From Lichenostomus cassidix (Eukaryota > Chordata > Aves > Passeriformes > Meliphagidae): a DNA stretch of 64,000 nucleotides. The notes under the pieces are model-generated. The model was not told the DNA's origin. It worked only from the letters and a program-made list of their open reading frames with translations, and did no database searches. Shown piece after piece: positions 46,501 through 59,272 of the stretch. Within the stretch, counting starts at the first letter, position 1. Every line of letters begins with the position of its first letter. The stretch lies in assembly GCA_008360975.2 (NCBI GenBank), contig CM039179.1:63216666-63280665 (forward strand), in the 5' to 3' direction. A program made the translations under genes and the position numbers.

Positions 46501-49500
46501 CATTTCCTTTTTCAGATGGCTACTTTCACATGCATGTTGTGTGAGGTACCCAGTATTACAGATCAATGCATGGCAGGTTCCATTTGCATTCTGAATTTCC
46601 AGACTGACAGCCACAAGGACCATTGAGGTCAAATGTGTAAGAGAGTCATGACTGATGTGATTTGTTAAGTAACTGTCATGTAATCACTAAACAAGTATAT
46701 GTTGATGATTTCAGAGGTCTTTTCCAACATAAACGATTTATGATTTTACGTTTCTTAAGAGAGAAAAAAATTTGACTGAAGAAACAATTTTACCTGGAGA
46801 AATATATACACAACTGACATCTGCTTGCAACCTATAGTCAGGTTGGTAAGGTAATATGCCAGGAGTAGTCAGAAGAAATCAGGTAATTCGCTAATGCTGG
46901 AGAAGTAAATAAAGACCAATGAAAAGAGTATCACTAAAATTAGATGGAAATGGGGGACTTGAAATCATGTTGTGATAGCAGTCTGTTAATTTTCCTAAAA
47001 TTATGCTTTCCCAAGGTTTGGTTTGGTGGTAGGTGTCATTTCAGAGTGTTATTTCCATGCATGTTACCTTTGAATGTTGGTTTTGGATAAGTTCACATAC
47101 AGTGTCCACAAGTGATATATAAAAGTGGGATAGGTTACACAGAATATTGAGACCTTTTGTTTTCCTGTGTCAAAGACAGTGTGTTTTGACATTTGACTTG
47201 CAATAACTACTGCCAAATTAAATGACAACTTGAAAATCAGTTTTTGTCCTAACTAAAAGATTTTTCAGAAATTATTGCTTGAAATTTTAAAATTTGTTAT
47301 GTTTATTTCTTAAGAATTGATGGTAGGTACTTTTTAAACTTGCAAGATGTTGCTGTTTTATAGGCGGTACTAGTTTTTATGCAAGATCTACTTTGTCAAA
47401 ATATTTAAATGTTGATGCTTAATTGTAAAGCATTATTTGATGATCTTTAGGTCTTACATGAGATAGTTGATGGAGGTTTTGATTAAATTATTAGCTTTGA
47501 TACAGAAATAGTTTATTTACAGAAATACCTTCTCTTTTTCCTTAGTGCCAAAATAGTAGTTCATCTTCATCCTGCTCCTTCAAACAAAGAGCCTGGTCCA
47601 TTCCAAAGCAGCAAATATTCCTACATCAAGCTTTCTTTCAAAGAACATGGGCAGATTGAGGTAAGTCTTGTACTATGGATGCCAAGCACATCAGATCTTT
47701 GGACATGCTTTTCTCCTCTTTCCGTGTTATTGAGAATTTTCCATGATCTTTCCATGTTTACTTTTGAGGTGGAGCTTTTTCAATACATCCTTTTGGAAGA
47801 CAAACACTATGAGCCTTCCATGTTCTATACTTTCATTAAATAATGCAAATAGAGTTCCAAAAATGTCAAGAGGCATTACTAGGCTAGTCCTTATTTTAAG
47901 GGGTTTAGTATACTTCCTTTTTTAATTTACTAAATTGAGCACAGGATTTTCTGAAATGACGTCTCTGAAATCTGTTAAATGTTTGACAGAGTAAAAGATG
48001 TTTCTTTGTAGCTAACCCTCTGCTGAACAGGAATCAAACAACTTATTCCTAATTATCTCTCTAATTTCATTGCTGAACACTTTTCGTTGCCTCAGAATTT
48101 TCATGTATTTTACACTTTATAAATAATTTTTTTTAACCTACACCAAATCTCTAAGGCCTTGATCATTCCAAGAAAAGTAATATATTCTTAAAAGAAGGCT
48201 TATCCTAAAAACCAAAGAAATTACATTCTGAAAAGAAATTTAACAGTGCAAGATCCTCATCTGACTATACTGAGAACTTTAACTCTGAACAATGTACCTG
48301 TTCACTGCAGAAAATCAGATTTTCAACTCAAATTAGTTAGAAATGTCTTTAAAATTCATGTCCTTGATCAGACTCACTTTCATTTCTTCGTGAACCGTTT
48401 TCAGACAATGACGACTCTGGTTTTGCACAGTTGTAAATGTGTGTTTTTCTCAATCATAATCGTATTTAATTTTAATATTGTGTCTGAAAATTAAACTTAC
48501 TGTGCTTACTGGTTGCCTAGCACATCAATTACACCAATGACATCAATTACATTTCTTTATGACTTCAGAAAGCTTTCCTGTGAACCTGAACAATGAAAAG
48601 GGTATAATAGATTTTCTGTCTGGATATTGGTCATTGGGATACACTTAGTGTTAACAAATGCTACCTTCTAGTATTAGCAATTTTGTGTGATTGATCTGTG
48701 TAGTTGTTTTTATGCTTTTGAATTAGCAGATCAATAGCAATTTGATTATTTAGCTTTCCTTCTTTTAAAAGTATGCCTTTGAGCATACCTGTACATTTTA
48801 AACTTTAGCATGGTTTGGGACATTTTGAATATCTGAATGAAATATTTTACAATACAAGTACTTACGTGAGTTTAACTAGTGACTACATGGCTCCTCCTCT
48901 AATTTGAATACTTTTTGAAGACTAAACATTAAGAATTCCCATGTCATGAGTGCTGTGCCATGGATGTGCAGGTGTTACCATGCTTTGTCTCCACGCTTTC
49001 TAAAGTTTATTTCATCACCACCAAGATGCTAAAAAGACCAGAGGTACTCTGCACAGTTTAAGAAATGTTTGTTGTCACTCTAATGTTTGCAGTTCTATAG
49101 ACGATTGTCGGAAGAAATCACACAAAGGAGATGGGAGAGCATGCCTACTGGTCAGGCCATGCAAGTTAACAAGGCTTCACAGGTATGTGCAAAGCTTCTG
49201 AGCAGGATCTGTGTGAAAGGTCTTGTTTCAACTTCTTGCCACTCCCATATACTGCATCCAGCACGTGCCTCTCTGACCAACATCATGGGCATGTGCAGGA
49301 ATTCAGCTTTAGTTTGCTTGTTTTTTCACTGTCATAAATTGCTTTCTCCTTTGCAGTTTTCACCTGGTAGAACACAATAGCCTCTCTTTCTTGAGTGTGT
49401 TTAGATAATGAGCTCCTTTTTTTTTCTTGTTTTAGTTAGACACACACATATAATTGTGCAAATACAATATTTACTTGCATATACTTTTATTCAGCATGTA

Positions 49501-52500
49501 AGTTATAATGAAGCTGGAAAATTTTTTGTCTTGATTGTGATTTTTGGGGTTTTTTTTGTGGCTGGAAGTCAAATATGTAACATGTAACTTCTATATATAA
49601 CTCTTTGAAACCTATATATGTTTGATTTAAATGTGTATTCTAAATGGATAGATACTAGGGAGAATGTCATATGTTAGATTACCTTATCTATCTGCATACT
49701 TCTGTGTTATAAACTCTGATAAACAGGTACTTGTTGTTTCTATGTATTATGCTGAATATATGAATACATAGTATTGTATGAATGAAATAGGATGGTTTAA
49801 AGATTGTTCAACTTGAAATCCTGTGTGTTCTCTTTGGTAAATGTAATACCTGTTAGCACAGTTGCATTTGGAGTAATGCATGAAGAATCTAATCAGAATG
49901 CTTTACCTCTTGTACTTAAATCATAGCAACTCATTAACAGCAGTGCTAAGCTTTGCTGTCAGAGATTAGAGGTCTGACAGTGCTGCCACTTAGGTAGCAG
50001 TGCCTTTCAAGAACACAGTGGGCATTGCCTCCATTCTAATACCTCTGAGGAAGGTAAATGAGACTGAACTTAGCACTGTGTGTCTATGTTTCTGTTTCTT
50101 CAGGATGGATTTCTTGAAGTAATACACTCAGACATTTCCATGGGTCTAGTATGGATGTTCATATTGATTTGGGAGGCTAGAATTGATTTGAGCTGGAATA
50201 CTCAGTCTGGATCAGGCTATTAAGCATATTGATAGCTTCAGTATACTGTCAATATCATTACTTGTCTAGTACAGCAAATTCATACATGCTTCACATTTGT
50301 TTATTTTTTTTACAATGGTTTAAAAATTACTGTCAAGAAATGCATGACATGAAATATTGTAGGAATGGTATCTGCTATTTGAGGGAATATTTCCTGTCCT
50401 CTAATTTTCACAGTGAGGCAGATGAGAAAACTTAGCATTTCCTATTTTCAATTTTTTTTTCTTTCTTTCTTTCCTTTTTTTTTTTTTCCAGTCAGGAAGA
50501 ATAAGGGCTGTAGGAATTGTAGGTATTGAAAGGAAATTAGAAGAGAAAAGAAAAGAGACTGACAAAAACATTTCCGAGGTAGGTACTTTTGAAGTTTCAA
50601 GGTCAGCCACCTGTCTGAACTATTTACATTCATTCACACTTTCTTTTAGGGACAGCTGAGACTATTTATTGTTTCTGTTGAGAAGTCTGAATTGATTAAG
50701 AGTTTACAGTTTACAGTTATTTATTTTGTTTAACTGGCTTGTCATTATATGTAAAGGTACTCCATTTAAACAATTGCTTTCAAGGAGATTGTTCTTTGAA
50801 ACTAACAGTGTGTATTTATTAAACTAATTTTGGGTTCAATTGAAAATTGAGTATTTATTAAGCAGAATATGCTGATCCAAGTGTCTGCACATAAGTGTAG
50901 TGAAGTTAAATTTTCATCTTACAATCAGGGTTTTAAATGTTAGGTTTAGGCTTTTAATTACAGTAAAATGATTTGCAGTCCAGGCATCAACAAGACGTTA
51001 CAAGTGTTTTGCAAAATACCTGGACTAGATGGAGACCATCCTTTTCCATAGAACCAGCACGATAGTTAGATTCCAGATATCAATATTGATGGACAGCAGA
51101 GGAATTTAATTTCTTCATATATACCTGAGAGCAATACCCTCAAAAACAGTCTCATTCTGATTTGGTAGTAGGTGTTAATACAAAAGTACTCACAAACTAC
51201 ACGCAGCAGATCTGTTCTTGTGGCAAAGCTTTATGGGATTCAGTGTGCCATGAGAAAAAGGCATTCCCTGCACTAATACTTACGAAAATTATAGTGCCTT
51301 TGCAGGGCATGTGCTGTTTCAAGTACTGGGAGCATTAAACTTTTTTGCTTTCTGTCTGTGAGGAATATAATGAATGAAGTTTTGTGTGTAGTTCAAAAAG
51401 TATTGTGGTTACATGCGTGTGTATATAGTTCAAAAGGCATTGTCTGCTTATTTTTTCCTTTAGTAGCTTTGTCAGAGAGTAAAAGAAACCCATTTATATG
51501 TGTTGTATGAGCAGAGGAAAACTATGACTTGTAAAATCCTGCCTTCCTCCTGCTTTAAATGTTATAAATGACTTAATTTAAAAAATGGTGCCCTGGCTTC
51601 CAGGAAAAGGCTTCCTGCATCTGCTGTTCAGTGCTGATAAGAATCCAGTTCTTTAGCCTTTTGTTTATCTGAGGAAGTTCCTGTTAGGTGTGTGCACATT
51701 CCCCTTTGTTTCCAGGCCTGCCCTGGGTGAGTCAGGCAGGGGAGGAGTTAGACACAGCATGCTGTTTATTTAGCTAAATCAAGCCTTCTTTTGATGAATG
51801 TTGTTTTTCATGCAGGTATAGAGATTAAAAATGAGCTGGGAAAAGCCCTGTTAGAAAACCTCATGTTGACACCCTATACGAGTAAAGTAGCAGGACTTTG
51901 ATTTACACTAGAGATTGGGAAATCTGTTGTGAATTCTTCAATTTGGCAAAAAGGGAGTAAGAAGAAATATTCCAAAGAGAAGCTTTTGTTTTCTTAGTGG
52001 TAAATTATTGTTACACAGTGGTATATTTTCTTTTCTCCCTGTGGACCACTTAATTTTGGATATCTAACTCAGGTACCAAGTGTTAAGTGGCTAGACTTGT
52101 CCAGTCAGTGGAGAAACACTGGCACTGTCCGGAGATGAAAAGCAAACCCTGTCCCTTTTTAGAGGCATCTCCATTTGTTCTTTGCATGTTGAATCTCTGA
52201 CCAATAAGCTTCTATGTAAAGCACCTAAATGTAGATGGGAGCAATGGAGTCTTCCTGCAAAAATGTGCTAAATTGTCTCTTTCTAGTGGGGTGTTAGTCA
52301 GAATAAGCTAGACATGACACAAAGGCAGTAACTAGAAACTGTAGGCAAGATGTCTCTGAGGCCATTTGATAGTGTAACTAAACCTTCTTTCCTTGGAGCT
52401 GGAAGGCTCAGGTGCTGCTGTCAGGCAAACTTTAAAAGAAAAGTGTCAGGCATTTTTCTCACACCAGTTGTTCAAAACAGGTTGTTTGAAAAGGTTGATC

Positions 52501-55500
52501 ACCTGGACGTGTTGTCATGTATTTGAGAGAAGTGAGGAGGCTGAATGTGTGTTGATGAGGGAGGGAGAAAAGAGAGTTTCTTCTCAATATAGTTGCATTA
52601 ATGGAGTTGCTAGCTCTCTTTTTTTTTTAACATAATTTTTTTAAGGCTAGTTTGTAACTATTAAAAGTTTGGAATTTCAGTGTACTTTCAGCTATTTTTA
52701 AAGTATGATTTATTTAAGCCTGAAAACCTTTTGTGGGTTTCTGTAGAGTTGCTGTATTTGAGACCATAGCATTTTATTTGAGTATTTAAATTTGAGTATT
52801 TAAATGAAGAGATGTTGCCACGCCTTTCAGAGGTTTTGTCCCTCATATAGCCTCTTCCTTGCTCATTTGAAATGAGAGTTTCTTACTAACTTGGTAACAT
52901 CTACTGATTAAAGTAAAGTTGTCTTGTTGGGAGGAGTACATCTGTAGCTTTACAGCTGTCTTGCAGCTGGCCAGAAACAACAGATCTCCTTGAGTGAGGA
53001 TTAACTCTTGGAATAAAACCTACCACCACCACCCAGAAACCTTCTCCCATCTTGTAGGGAGTATAATAAACTTGGACAGTTTAATATTTTCTGGGACTTA
53101 GTATCTCATCGTCCCTTCCTATCACATGGGCATCATAAATCATATCAAAATTTCTGTTCACGTACTGGAAAAATCTGTGATTGTTTGGTTGTCTTCTTCA
53201 TTCTTTGTTGGTCAGGTTTATTTTAATTATAAGACATGCTGTAAAACAGTTATATCAACAAATAAGGTATGATACCTCACATTGTGACATACCAATCTAA
53301 AGGGATAGCACCTCTTCTGAATAATAGCTTGGATAGGTGGACAAAGGCAGCTCCCTGTATCCATGAAGCTGAATGCTGTAATTATACTAATCTGCATTGT
53401 CTGCTTTTAATTTCAGGCCTTTGAGGACCTTAGCAAACTAATGGAGAAGGTATGGATGGATGGCATGTGTCACTTGTCCAATTAAACTTACACTTGTTTT
53501 CTCAGTTTTAAGCCCACTTTTCTCTGTTGAGCTGAAAGTTGACTTATCTGTGTGTCTTTCTTGATAGGCTAAGGAAATGGTGGAGTTATCCAAGTCAATA
53601 GCTAACAAGATTAAAGAAAAACAAGGTGACATCACTGAGGATGAGGTAACCTAATTTTGTTTTTAAATTCAACAGAAATGTTCCTACGAAAAGCAAAAAA
53701 CGATCTGTTTAATGCACGTAATGTTAATAAATGCTGGTTGGTTTTGTCATGTTTAGTCCCTTATACTTTGTGTGATGCCGAATTGATCATGTGTAGAATT
53801 TATGTGCTTAGTGTTAATTTTTCTTTTAACCCTTTTAAAAAGCAATGATTTTACTGCTTTTATATAAATTTTTCTATTTTTTTATCTGTGCTGGTCAAAA
53901 ATAAATGGTACCAAGTCTTGCCTTCTCTTTACTAGTAATTGACTATTGATAGTAAACTGAAGAATTTATTCACCAAAACTGTGTTACAGTAATAAAATCA
54001 AAGATTTTTAAAAGCCAGAATCATTCATTAGCTGAAGTACTTTTAAATTTATTTGTTTGTTTGCTTGTTCAGACTATTAGGTTCAAGTCCTATCTACTGA
54101 GTATGGGTATAGCTAATCCAGTTACAAGGGAAACATATGGATCTGGTACACAGTACCACATGCAGCTGGCAAAGCAACTGGCTGGAATCCTGCAGACACC
54201 ATTGGAGGTAAAGTCCCACCAAAGCTGGAAATCTTGCACCAGCATTTTCCATGTGTTGCTGAATTTTGATGTGTGTTTTGGCTGTAGAACTCTGCCTCTT
54301 TATAAAGCAGAATTAGCAGCACAGCCTCCTATTCAATGTTTATGGGAGGAATATATACTGTCTTTTTTAATAAAAAAGCTTAAATATAAGTACGAATTTT
54401 TCTTTGGAGTAATGGCATCAATTTTTAATTTGCAAAATATTGATGAGATTTAGAAAGCTGTTTGAGTGGTTTTCTATTTGAACCGCCCTGTATTCATCCA
54501 TTGCTGCAGAATATTTCTTTTTTTAAAGAGTGAAATGACACTGACTGAAAATATAAGTAATGAGTCTTTAAACTGCTTAAAATGTACATATTTTGCAATT
54601 ATAAGACAGAATTATTAAGTAGATTACCAGCCCTTAGTTATATCTCCTATTTTAATTTATCTAAAGGTATTACAGATTATCGGTTTCTCATCAAAAAGTT
54701 AAATTTCATGTCACAACCTATAAGGCTATGTTCCTACTAAAAAGCATACATATTACTAAAAGGCGTACATATTTTTGTGAAAGAAAAATGCTACCTACTG
54801 TGATCAGAATGTTTGTCTGAAAGGGAAATAGGGTAAATGGATTGATATATTTAATATATTGATTTTTTTGTTGTTATTCCTGTGATTTATTCTCTGCTTT
54901 ATAGTCAAAATAATTCACAGTCCTTGGGTGTATGTCATTGTTTTGCATTTTGAAATGATTAGTGAAAGGTACAACTTACCTCTTTAGCTTTTCCTGTTAG
55001 GGCCCATCATTTAGCCCCTCTGTTTTACCTGTTTAATCAGCCACATGCAAGTAGAGATGCTGTGTTTGCTGAGTTAATGCTGTTTTCCTTACCTGTCTTG
55101 TGCTTAACACAGGAACGAGGGGGAATCATGTCTCTGACGGAAGTGTACTGCCTGGTAAATCGTGCACGAGGGCTAGAGGTGAGACACTGCTTTGGGTCCA
55201 ATGTTTTATAACAGGACTTCAGTGATAAGGAAATTTAAAAGGGTAAAAACTTTTCCTACCAATTGCTCATTCTCCTTGTCTGCAGCAAGATGTGATTGGC
55301 CATTTATTAAAACCAGAGGGGTTTTACCTTTTTTCTTTCTCATTCTTCCATATAATACTTACGTATCCTTTTCAGGTTGTCATAATGTATGCTGCTTTAT
55401 ATGATACCATGTAAAAGGGAAAAGCCATACTTAGCCAGAAACAGAAATTAAAGGACAGAAACTACTAAAGAATGGTGAATGTTCTGGGGATTTTTTTACA

Positions 55501-58500
55501 AAATACAACAATTTTTTCTGTAAACAGCCCTCCTGGGCAGAGCATCTCACAATGGGATGAGATAAGTCCATGAGTCACACGGTGGGTCCCTGATGGCCCA
55601 TTGCCTGTCATGCGGGGTGGGTCATTAGCAAGTGATAATAGCTAACGGATGGCCCATTGTCTGTCATCCGGAGTGGGTGATAGCAGCTAATGGCCCACAG
55701 CTGGTGGTAATAGAATACTTAACTACATCAATATTGCAACCTAGGACACAGGGCATGAAGGATTATTATAGAGCACATAGTAAGTGAAAAGAAAGGACTA
55801 TAGAAGCCAAGAAAATGGATTGCACAATAGAAAGAAAAAAGAATTAACAATAAGTGTAGCCTGGTGTATTTCATAGCTGCAGCTACTAAAACTTTGTTTT
55901 GATGTTATACTATTCACCTGAAATACAAGCTGTGAATAAATATGTTTTACTATTTTTATAGTTGCTGTCCCCAGAAGATTTAGTAAATGCCTGTAAAATG
56001 CTGGAATCACTGAAATTGCCACTAAGGTAAGAGCTTTACAGATTTATTTATAAAGCATGGCACTCACAGGTCAGACCATGAGGATTTAATATTTTATTTT
56101 AGTTGCAGTAGATTTTTTTGTGGTTGTTGTGGGTATTTTTAACAAAGTCAGTCTTTGCTTAAAGGATATTGCCATATGTAGCAACATCCACTCGGCATTA
56201 AAACATGAATTTTTAGCTAGAAAAACATCATTTTTTTCACTTCCAATACAATTTTTTTGTACTGGGAAAAGGATTTAACCAAGACCAGACATATGCTCTG
56301 CTCTTTTTGGGCTCTTCAGATTTTGAAGGTGCTATTTAGCTTAAGTTCATCTTACGGAACTTGTTTGGGTTTGGGGGCATTTTTTCCCCTTTTGTAATGT
56401 GGTTATAGATACGGATGCATTAGAAATGTGAGCATAAGTGATGTGCACAGGGTTTTTATTTAGTTTGCCTCTCTATTTTGATTTTAGGCTTCGGATATTT
56501 GACAGTGGTGTGATGGTGATTGAACTCCAGTCTCATAATGAAGAGGAAATGGTAGCTGCTGCTTTAGAGACAGTAAGTGCACTTCATTTCCTTCAGGGTT
56601 CTGACCATGCTAGGGAAATTTAAACACATTAGGTAAAAAAGTTGAGGTATGGGATTTCCTCTTGAGATTTCAAAATACAAAACATTCCACTTCATATCTT
56701 CTAAGAGAAATATTTAAATAGCACTTCTCATCTTCAAAGTCCTGTGCAGGCAATAATCTTAGTAATTTCTTTCTCTTTAAAGAATAAATCATTTTTCTAA
56801 CTCTTTTTAAACTTCATTAACCTTCGACCTTCCTCCAAATCTTTTTCACTGTAGGATGAAATTCATGCCATGTATTGAGCACCTAATTTAACAGAAATGG
56901 ACTTCAGACACTGTACATGATGTGCTTGAAGGCAGTGGGAGCAGCTCTTAAATGTTAATATAGGTAGTTGTTTGGTTTGGGTTTATTTCATAGAACAGTA
57001 CATTGCATGTGTAAAATCTTGTTCTGAGTTTGCTGCTGTGAAGAGCACTCAGTGGAGAGTAGTGTGTATAGAATTAAGCTAGCTTCATCAGGAAAAAAGA
57101 TAGTATGAATTGCTCAGTGTCATAAACCTTTGTGGTCTTGTTGCCTCTGGATACTTTACAGTCCTGTTATCCCATTATTTGATGCATTTTTCTGTGTCTC
57201 TCAGTGGAATGTAATTTTTTTTTCATACACTTGAGAAAAGGCTGATTCAGTGTATCCAAAGTTAAAGCTTAAAGTCAAAGAGGGGGCAGTTGAGAAAAAG
57301 TAGAGCTATCACAGACACCTTCTCACTGACACAAGGTAGACTGTTCAGTGCATTTTGCATGATTGTCACCGTATAGCTTTTGCTCATCGGAAGGATTTTA
57401 AGAGAAATTTATATAGCCACTTAAAAGATTCCATTCTAAATTAGCAAGACTTGAGTGCTTAAGTCTTTCAAACTATGTTAATATTTTCAATTTATTTTCT
57501 TATATTTATAGAAAAATATCTAGACCTTTTTATGTTTTTTTTTCCGGATTATTTATTATTTTTAATTAATTTCTTGCCTTCAGTAAGAGTGCTTATGTCT
57601 TTGCAAAGAAAGGAAAAACCTTTCTGGATAACGAAGGAGGTCAACTGCGAAAAGTAACAGATGGTAGATTTATTGCCAATGTGCCTTTCTGCTGTTATTT
57701 TCATAATATGAGACTTTGACTCCATAGAAAAATGTAAGGGAGAAGCTTCAACTGAGGAAGACTAGTGCTTATGGGAAAGGGAAGATGAGAGCAGACTGGT
57801 GGCCAAAAGCTCCCTGTACTTTAATGTTACTGCACATTATACATTAAGGTCTGAGAAGAAGTGAAAGGAAACCATAGGGTTTCAGGGAGGAGAGAGATGT
57901 GGTTTTGAATGGCTTGTGAAGACAGGAAATGATATGGACATCAAAGGAATCCAAAGTCACCCGTGATGAGGGTAGTGGTATGTAAAGGAAAGATAATTAA
58001 TCACCGATTGTGTAGCTGACATCCATTACTCAGATTTGATCACTTAGCTTCCGAAAATCTCATGTTAGAACTAATTTAATCTGAGTTTCTGTAAAAGGAC
58101 TACTGCTGAGAATGACGTAGAATAGACCCCTCCCCACCCAGTTATGTGGGAAGCAGGAAATGGCAACTGCATCTGGATTTACAACTTTGCTTGAATCTAA
58201 AGCAATGGAGAAATAGAAGAATTATTAATTTTTACGGTAATAAGACATCTTTATCTGGGAAATTCAATGCAATAACAAGTCTAGATTTCATATGTAGTAT
58301 TTATCTAGTATTTTAAATATCCACATGTCCAATGAGTGTGAGGTTTCATTTTAGTATGAATTAAATAGCATAGTTGAGGCAAAACGGCCAAAGTTTGGCC
58401 AAGAGTGAACCTGTCTTTTGTGTCAGCTGAATGTGATGGTGGCTTTTAGTATGCTGTAATGTCATGTGAAGTACTATGGTTTGGGGATTTTCCTGTAGGC

Positions 58501-59272
58501 AGTGGGTATATTTTAATTGCCATAAAACTCAAATTCTCCACTTCTACGTGAGATGACTTACATTTCTACATTGATGAGCTGCCCTGAACAGGTCTTTTAT
58601 TTCCTCATTTTGGCTTCAGTGTTTGCAGAATCACTTAGAATAGTTCTGCTGCGTAAATACTGATGGAGACTGTATTCTGCTGACTGAGCTATTCTAATTC
58701 TTCCGTTCATTTGGTCCCAAGGCACCTTTTAAAAAAAAATCCAAAGGAAAGGGTACCATATGATTTTTTTACAGATTTAACTTTTTTCTCTTCCTTTTTT
58801 CTACTTGGCAATTTTCCCAGGACACAGAAGAGATGATTTTAAGGGGAAATACTCATAATTAGTTGTACTTTTTAAAATGCAAACAAATTAACTTTCTTCT
58901 TGAGGGATTTGCCAGCAATTTATCATTTCTCAAGGTTAGACCTGATTCAGTAGCTGAGAGATTTTTGCTGTTCTTTTAATGCCACAGTTTGTTTATTTGT
59001 GTATTTGGTTTTTGACAGGTATCTGAAAAGGGTTCTCTCACAGCTGACGAGTTTGCTAAGCTGGTGGGGATGTCTGTTCTCTTAGCCAAAGAAAGGTAAG
59101 TAATAATTCTTGTGTTTACTACTTAAGTTATGGTGTTGTCCTCAAGTAATACAGTACATCTTCTTTTGCTTTCTCTAGGCTGCTTCTTGCTGAAAAGATG
59201 GGCCATCTTTGCAGAGATGATTCAGTGGAAGGCTTGAGATTCTATCCAAATTTATTTCTGACACAAAGCTAA
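40375..59272 (+). CDS. VPS36: VPS36, vacuolar protein-sorting-associated protein 36 (ESCRT-II subunit EAP45), complete
   Basis: Fourteen coding exons: 40375-40470, 42321-42389, 46417-46487, 47546-47660, 49093-49182, 50492-50578, 53417-53449, 53568-53645, 54073-54207, 55113-55178, 55962-56026, 56488-56572, 59019-59095 and 59179-59272. They total 1161 nt, or 386 residues plus TAA, exactly the human length, with all junctions in phase and GT-AG. The protein starts [20 protein letters not shown] and ends [10 protein letters not shown]. The N-terminal GLUE domain (about 1-135) binds phosphoinositide and ubiquitin. A charged helical linker follows (about 160-210), then two winged-helix domains that assemble with SNF8 and VPS25 in ESCRT-II. 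The complex sorts ubiquitinated membrane proteins at endosomes (established). The near-identity to the human protein makes this the most constrained gene here. The start is the first ATG aligning with human, although the frame stays open upstream in the CpG island. Confidence 0.98.
40740..41415 (+). repeat. CR1 LINE, about 0.67 kb, in VPS36 intron 1
   Basis: CR1 sense sequence ('ctgtgttcagctctgggccc', 'gagctgggattgtttagcc') down to a tail ending 'gatctcagagatcttttcca' and 'attgattctgtgg'. It begins about 270 bp after VPS36 exon 1, in the gene's own orientation. Confidence 0.88.
42321..42389 (+). CDS. VPS36: VPS36 coding exon 2 (residues 33-55)
   Basis: Encodes [20 protein letters not shown] and KNH. 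Acceptor GTCCAG, donor GTAAGT. GLUE core. Confidence 0.97.
44455..44500. repeat. 22-bp tandem duplication
   Basis: 'gcatgagacattagaagaag' occurs twice, at 44456 and 44478, a direct duplication with a 22-bp period in VPS36 intron 2. Confidence 0.85.
44955..45546. repeat. Unclassified interspersed repeat, copy 1
   Basis: About 0.6 kb in VPS36 intron 2, collinear with 62395-62970 with few mismatches in the core ('gtaaaagggttttacctca', 'caaaatatgttccagagaga', 'cagactacaaaaattacaag'). The end has several 'agggtataaaaatg'-like TATA-type strings, suggestive of an LTR, but I could not define TG..CA termini or a target-site duplication. Confidence 0.8.
46417..46487 (+). CDS. VPS36: VPS36 coding exon 3 (residues 56-79)
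   Basis: Encodes [20 protein letters not shown] and IGK. Acceptor TTCCAG, donor GTATGG. Confidence 0.97.
46695..46750 (+). repeat. Truncated CR1 3' end
   Basis: Only the CR1 tail survives ('gatttcagaggtcttttcca', then a degraded octamer repeat), in VPS36 intron 3. Confidence 0.65.
47546..47660 (+). CDS. VPS36: VPS36 coding exon 4 (residues 79-117)
   Basis: Encodes [20 protein letters not shown] and [12 protein letters not shown]. Acceptor CCTTAG, donor GTAAGT. Confidence 0.97.
49093..49182 (+). CDS. VPS36: VPS36 coding exon 5 (residues 118-147)
   Basis: Encodes [20 protein letters not shown] and continues to NKASQ: the C-terminal helix of the GLUE domain. Acceptor TTGCAG, donor GTATGT. Confidence 0.97.
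50448..50490 (+). promoter_or_regulatory. VPS36: Extended polypyrimidine tract before VPS36 exon 6
   Basis: About 40 nt of nearly uninterrupted T with (CTTT)n directly before the TTCCAG acceptor. Confidence 0.75.
50492..50578 (+). CDS. VPS36: VPS36 coding exon 6 (residues 148-176)
   Basis: Encodes [20 protein letters not shown] and ends DKNISE. The acceptor follows an unusually long T/C tract (about 50450-50490). Donor GTAGGT. Confidence 0.97.
53417..53449 (+). CDS. VPS36: VPS36 coding exon 7, 33-nt microexon (residues 177-187)
   Basis: Encodes [11 protein letters not shown]. Acceptor TTTCAG, donor GTATGG. Only 118 bp from exon 8; skipping it would keep the frame. Confidence 0.96.
53568..53645 (+). 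CDS. VPS36: VPS36 coding exon 8 (residues 188-213)
   Basis: Encodes [20 protein letters not shown] and DITEDE, the helical linker. Acceptor TGATAG, donor GTAACC. Confidence 0.97.
54073..54207 (+). CDS. VPS36: VPS36 coding exon 9 (residues 214-258)
   Basis: Encodes [20 protein letters not shown] and [17 protein letters not shown]. The first winged-helix region begins here. Acceptor GTTCAG, donor GTAAAG. Confidence 0.97.
55113..55178 (+). CDS. VPS36: VPS36 coding exon 10 (residues 259-280)
   Basis: Encodes [20 protein letters not shown]. Acceptor ACACAG, donor GTGAGA. Confidence 0.97.
55530..55715. repeat. GC-richer insert with 56-bp tandem duplication (LTR-like)
   Basis: A block starting 'gatggcccattgcctgtcat' at 55592 recurs at 55648 with a few substitutions (period 56 bp), inside AT-rich VPS36 intron 10. 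It resembles the repeated part of an avian LTR; the class is not confirmed. Confidence 0.6.
55962..56026 (+). CDS. VPS36: VPS36 coding exon 11 (residues 281-302)
   Basis: Encodes [20 protein letters not shown]. Acceptor TTATAG, donor GTAAGA. Confidence 0.97.
56488..56572 (+). CDS. VPS36: VPS36 coding exon 12 (residues 302-330)
   Basis: Encodes [20 protein letters not shown] and ends AALET. Acceptor TTTTAG, donor GTAAGT. Confidence 0.97.
59019..59095 (+). CDS. VPS36: VPS36 coding exon 13 (residues 331-356)
   Basis: Encodes [20 protein letters not shown] and LLAKE, in the second winged helix. Acceptor GACAG, donor GTAAGT. Confidence 0.97.
59179..59272 (+). CDS. VPS36: VPS36 terminal coding exon 14 (residues 356-386, TAA)
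   Basis: Encodes [20 protein letters not shown] and [10 protein letters not shown], then TAA. Acceptor CTCTAG. Confidence 0.98.
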
